DNA from: Osmia lignaria lignaria
Taxonomy: Eukaryota > Arthropoda > Insecta > Hymenoptera > Megachilidae
Direction of reading: 5' to 3'
Assembly (NCBI RefSeq): GCF_051020975.1
Contig: NW_027478158.1
Span: forward strand, 7,192,001 to 7,256,000
Length of the DNA: 64,000 nt
The notes under the pieces are model-generated. The model made no database searches and was not told the DNA's origin. It saw only the letters and a list, made by a program, of their open reading frames with translations. Shown here one piece after another: positions 61,084 through 64,000 of this stretch (its first letter is position 1; every line of letters begins with the position of its first letter). A program made the translations under genes and the position numbers.

Positions 61084-63981
61084 TCAGATGCGTAGTTCTC
61101 GAGATATATCCAGATATTTAAAAGTTCTGAAGCCGCACCAACATAATAGAGATACAGAAACACCGTGGCCCCTTTCTTTGAGATAACTCTGCACTACTGC
61201 GAGCTGCAAATGCCACTTCCAGCTTAGCTGTGCAGAAGAAGAACAACAAGAAGAAGAAATATCTCGAAATTAGTCCGTCAGTCCCCTTCCCTTGAGATAA
61301 ATCTGCAAATATCTCGGAAACGATGCCAGCTATGGGAAAATGTTAAGAGACCTTTTTTGTAGAGAATTAAGTTTCCTACTTTTTATGTTCTATGATATTT
61401 TTTGATCAGATGCGTAGTTCTCGAGATATATCAAGATATTTAAAAGTTCCGAAACTGCACCAACATAATAGAGATACAGAAACACCGTGGCCTCTTTCTT
61501 TGAGATAACTCTGCACTATTGCGCGCTGCAAATGCCACTTCCAGCTTAGCTGTGCAGAAGAAGAACAACAAGAAGAAGAAATATCTCGAAATATGTCCGT
61601 CAGTCCCCTTCCCGTGAGATAAATCTGCAAATATCTCGGAAACGAAGCGAGCTATGTCAAAATGTTAAGAGACCTTTTTTGTAGAGAATTAAGTTTCCTA
61701 CTTTTTAGGTTCTATGATATTTTTTGATCAGATGCGTAGTTCTCGAGATATATCCAGATATTTAAAAGTTCCGAAGCCGCACCAACATAATAGAGATACA
61801 GAAACACCGTGGCCCCTTTCTTTGAGATAACTCTGCACTACTGCGAGCTGAAAATGCCACTTCCAGCTTAGCTGTGCAGAAGAAGAACAACAAGAAGAAG
61901 AAATATCTCGAAATATGTCCGTCAGTCCCCTTCCCGTGAGATAAATCTGCAAATATCTCGGAAACGAAGCGAGCTATGTCAAAATGTTAAGAGACCTTTT
62001 TTGTAGAGAATTAAGTTACCTACTTTTTACGTCCTATGATATTTTTTGATCAGATGCGTAGTTCTCGAGATATATCCAGATATTTAAAAGTTCCGAAGCC
62101 GCACCAACATAATACAGATACAGAAACACCGTGGCCCCTTTCTTTGAGATAACTCTGCACTATTGCGAGCTGGAAATGCCACGTCCAGTTTAGCTGTGCA
62201 GAAGAAGAACAACAAGAAGAAGAAATATCCCGAAATATGTCCGTCAGGACCCTTCCCTTGAGATATATCTGCAAATATCTCGGAAACGAAGCGAGCTATG
62301 GCAAAATGTTAAGAGACCTTTTTTGTAGAGAATTAAGTTTCCCACTTTTTATGTCCTATGATATTTTTTGATCAGATGCGTAGTTCTCGAGATAAATCAA
62401 GATATTTAAAAGTTCCGAAGCCGCACCAACATAATAGAGATACAGAAACACCGTGGCCCCTTTCTTTGAGATAACTCTGCACTACTGCGAGCTGCAAATG
62501 CCACTTCCAGCTTAGCTGTGCAGAAGAAGAACAACAAGAAGAAGAAATATCTCGAAATATGTCCGTCAGTCCCCTTCCCGTGAGATAAATCTGCAAATAT
62601 CTCGGAAACGAAGCGAGCTATGTCAAAATGTTAAGAGACCTTTTTTGTAGAGAATTAAGTTACCTACTTTTTACGTCCTATGATATTTTTTGATCAGATG
62701 CGTAGTTCTCGAGATATATCCAGATATTTAAAAGTTCCGAAGCCGCACCAACATAATACAGATACAGAAACACCGTGGCCCCTTTCTTTGAGATAACTCT
62801 GCACTACTGCGAGCTGCAAATGCCACTTCCAGCTTAGCTGTGCAGAAGAAGAACAACAAGAAGAAGAAATATCTCGAAATTAGTCCGTCAGGCCCCTTCC
62901 CTTGAGATAAATCTGCAAATATCTCGGAAACGATGCCAGCTATGGGAAAGTGTTAAGAGACCTTTTTTGTAGAGAATTAAGTTTCCTACTTTTTATGTTC
63001 TATGATATTTTTTGATCAGATGCGTAGTTCTCGAGATATATCAAGATATTTAAAAGTTCCGAAGCTGCACCAACATAATAGAGATACAGAAACACCGTGG
63101 CCTCTTTCTTTGAGATAACTCTGCACTATTGCGCGCTGCAAATGCCACTTCCAGCTTAGCTGTGCAGAAGAAGAACAACAAGAAGAAGAAATATCTCGAA
63201 ATATGTCCGTCAGGCCCCTTCCCTTGAGATAAATCTGCAAATATCTCGGAAACGAAGCGAGCTATGGCAAAATGTTAAGAGACCTTATTTGTAGAGAATT
63301 AAGTTTCCTACTTTTTATGTTCTATGATATTTTTTGATCAGATGCGTAGTTCTCGAAATATATCGAGATATTTAAAAGTTCCGAAGCCGCACCAACATAA
63401 TAGAGATACAGAAACACCGTGGCCCCTTTCTTTGAGATAACTCTGCACTATTGCGAGCTGCAAATGCCACTTCCAGCTTAGCTGTGAAGAAGAAGAACAA
63501 CAAGAAGAAGAAATATCTCGAAATATGTCCGTTAGGCCCCTTCCCTTGAGATAAATCTGCAAATATCTCGGAAACGAAGCCAGCTATGGCAAAATGTTAA
63601 GAGACCTTTTTTGTAGAGAATTAAGTTTCCTACTTTTTAGGTTCTATGATATTTTTTGATCAGATGCGTAGTTCTCGAGATATATCCAGATATTTAAAAG
63701 TTCCGAAGCCGCACCAACATAATAGAGATACAGAAACACCGTGGCCCCTTTCTTTGAGATAACTCTGCACTACTGCGAGCTGCAAATGCCACTTCCAGCT
63801 TAGCTGTGCAGAAGAAGAACAACAAGAAGAAGAAATATCCCGAAATATGTCCGTCAGGACCCTTCCCTTGAGATATATCTGCAAATATCTCGGAAACGAA
63901 GCCAGCTATGGCAAAATGTTAAGAGACCTTTTTTGTAGAGAATTAAGTTTCCTACTTTTTAGGTTCTATGATATTTTTTGA
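61084..63981 (+). repeat. 20-mer HOR, partial diverging copy 4
   Basis: Begins at member 2 (61084), so member 1 is missing, continues with member 3 (61406) and the left part of member 4 (61728), and then departs. AAGTTACCTAC with ACGTCCTATG and AATACAGATAC occurs at about 62015-62115 and again 644 bp later at about 62660-62760, a small local dimer. The monomer at 63338 is close to member 5, with GAAATATATCG in place of GATATATATCG. Private AAGTTCTGAAG lies near 61126. Confidence 0.8.
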
Positions 63982-64000
63982 TCAGATGCGTAGTTCTCGA
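63982..64000 (+). repeat. Partial monomer at right edge
   Basis: The first 19 bases of the next monomer (TCAGATGCG, then TAGTTCTCGA), in correct phase after 63981. The array continues beyond the window. Confidence 0.95.

Larger units (their letters stand above)
1..64000 (+). repeat. 322-bp tandem satellite array, open at both ends
   Basis: The same ~322-bp unit repeats head to tail across the whole window with no interruption by unique sequence. Nearly every monomer has the TGATCAG site, the TATTTAAAAG segment, the AACACCGTGGCCCC segment, a GAA/CAA tract and the AAATATCTCGGAAAC segment in the same order. Indexing TGATCAG gives 198 complete monomers from 253 to 63981: 193 of 322 bp, three of 321 and two of 310, which sums exactly to the interval. 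Neighbouring copies differ mainly by substitutions at a limited set of sites. There is no inversion, no inserted mobile element and no stretch over 300 bases of other sequence. Known satellite biology makes heterochromatin (centromeric, pericentromeric, subtelomeric or B-chromosomal) the likely location; nothing in the sequence decides between these. Confidence 0.98.

Noticed and set aside
253..63884. Conserved ~74-codon open frames on the minus strand in most monomers, as possible small genes
   Set aside because: They begin at TTG, contain no ATG, and run from a TTG near AAATATCTCGG to the TGA in TGATCAG. Twenty monomers carry in-frame stops (the ACATCATAG, ATTACGCGCTACAAAT, AAATGTCAC and AAATTAGTCC variants). 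The 322-bp period is not a multiple of three, so frames do not connect. Conservation is explained by repeat homogenisation.
1..64000. CRISPR array
   Set aside because: The repeat is regular, but there are no unique spacers; the whole 322-bp unit is repeated, and no cas-like gene is present.
1..64000. Transposable-element origin or insertion
   Set aside because: No terminal inverted repeats, target-site duplications, reverse transcriptase or transposase segment are visible, and every interval between TGATCAG-type sites is a plain monomer.
1..64000. Ribosomal spacer or telomere-associated tandem repeat
   Set aside because: No rRNA gene sequence, telomeric simple repeat or unique flank occurs in the window; a subtelomeric location cannot be excluded but has no support here.
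1..64000. Assignment to a named insect or other animal satellite family
   Set aside because: I do not recognise the monomer with confidence; a database search of the consensus would be needed, and naming a family would be a guess.

Overview
The whole 64 kb window is one uninterrupted head-to-tail satellite DNA array. With monomers cut at the T of TCAG (the usual TGATCAG site), I index 198 complete monomers between 253 and 63981: 193 of 322 bp, three of 321 bp and two of 310 bp. These lengths sum exactly to the interval. A 252-bp partial copy lies at the left end and a 19-bp partial copy at the right, so the array runs off both ends. All copies have the same orientation. I found no protein-coding gene, RNA gene, transposon insertion or unique flanking sequence. 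The short minus-strand reading frames of about 74 codons in most monomers are by-products of the repeat: they begin at TTG, contain no ATG, fall out of frame from copy to copy because 322 is not a multiple of 3, and carry stops in 20 monomers.

Organism: nothing here names one. A homogeneous long-monomer satellite with higher-order repeats (HORs) is typical of eukaryotic heterochromatin (centromeric, pericentromeric, subtelomeric or B-chromosome). CpG is not visibly depleted (about 12-16 per monomer), which fits a lightly methylated genome such as many insects better than a vertebrate, but this is only inference. I do not recognise the family.

Layout. Four variant domains can be told apart. 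Domain I (1 to ~21.5 kb) mixes two linked monomer haplotypes and holds a trimeric HOR (6.4-10.2 kb), a tetrameric W-block series (10.2-15.4 kb), a 5/6-mer duplication (14.7-17.9 kb) and a 2.25-kb block copied 17,708 bp away. Domain II (~21.5-30.3 kb) has its own marker set and two duplications, with 2,254-bp and 3,220-bp offsets. Domain III (~30.3-43 kb) holds a 4,185-bp-offset duplication, a 1,276-bp tetramer duplication carrying a 12-bp deletion, and a near-perfect 644-bp dimer. Domain IV (~43-64 kb) is dominated by a 20-monomer, 6,440-bp HOR present as a full copy (54644-61083), a 19-mer copy lacking one monomer (44984-51101), an 11-mer copy lacking nine (51102-54643) and a diverging partial copy (61084 on).

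Mechanism and structure. Several copy borders fall inside chimeric monomers whose left and right parts match different parents, so unequal-crossover or conversion breakpoints can be placed within about 13-54 bp. Inside each monomer there is older structure: a degenerate direct duplication (~65 and ~88 bp) and a CGAGATAT-type motif present in both orientations, with one inverted pair spaced 162/160 bp, almost exactly half a monomer.

All coordinates, alignments and identities were read by eye; block edges are approximate unless a diagnostic base is named.
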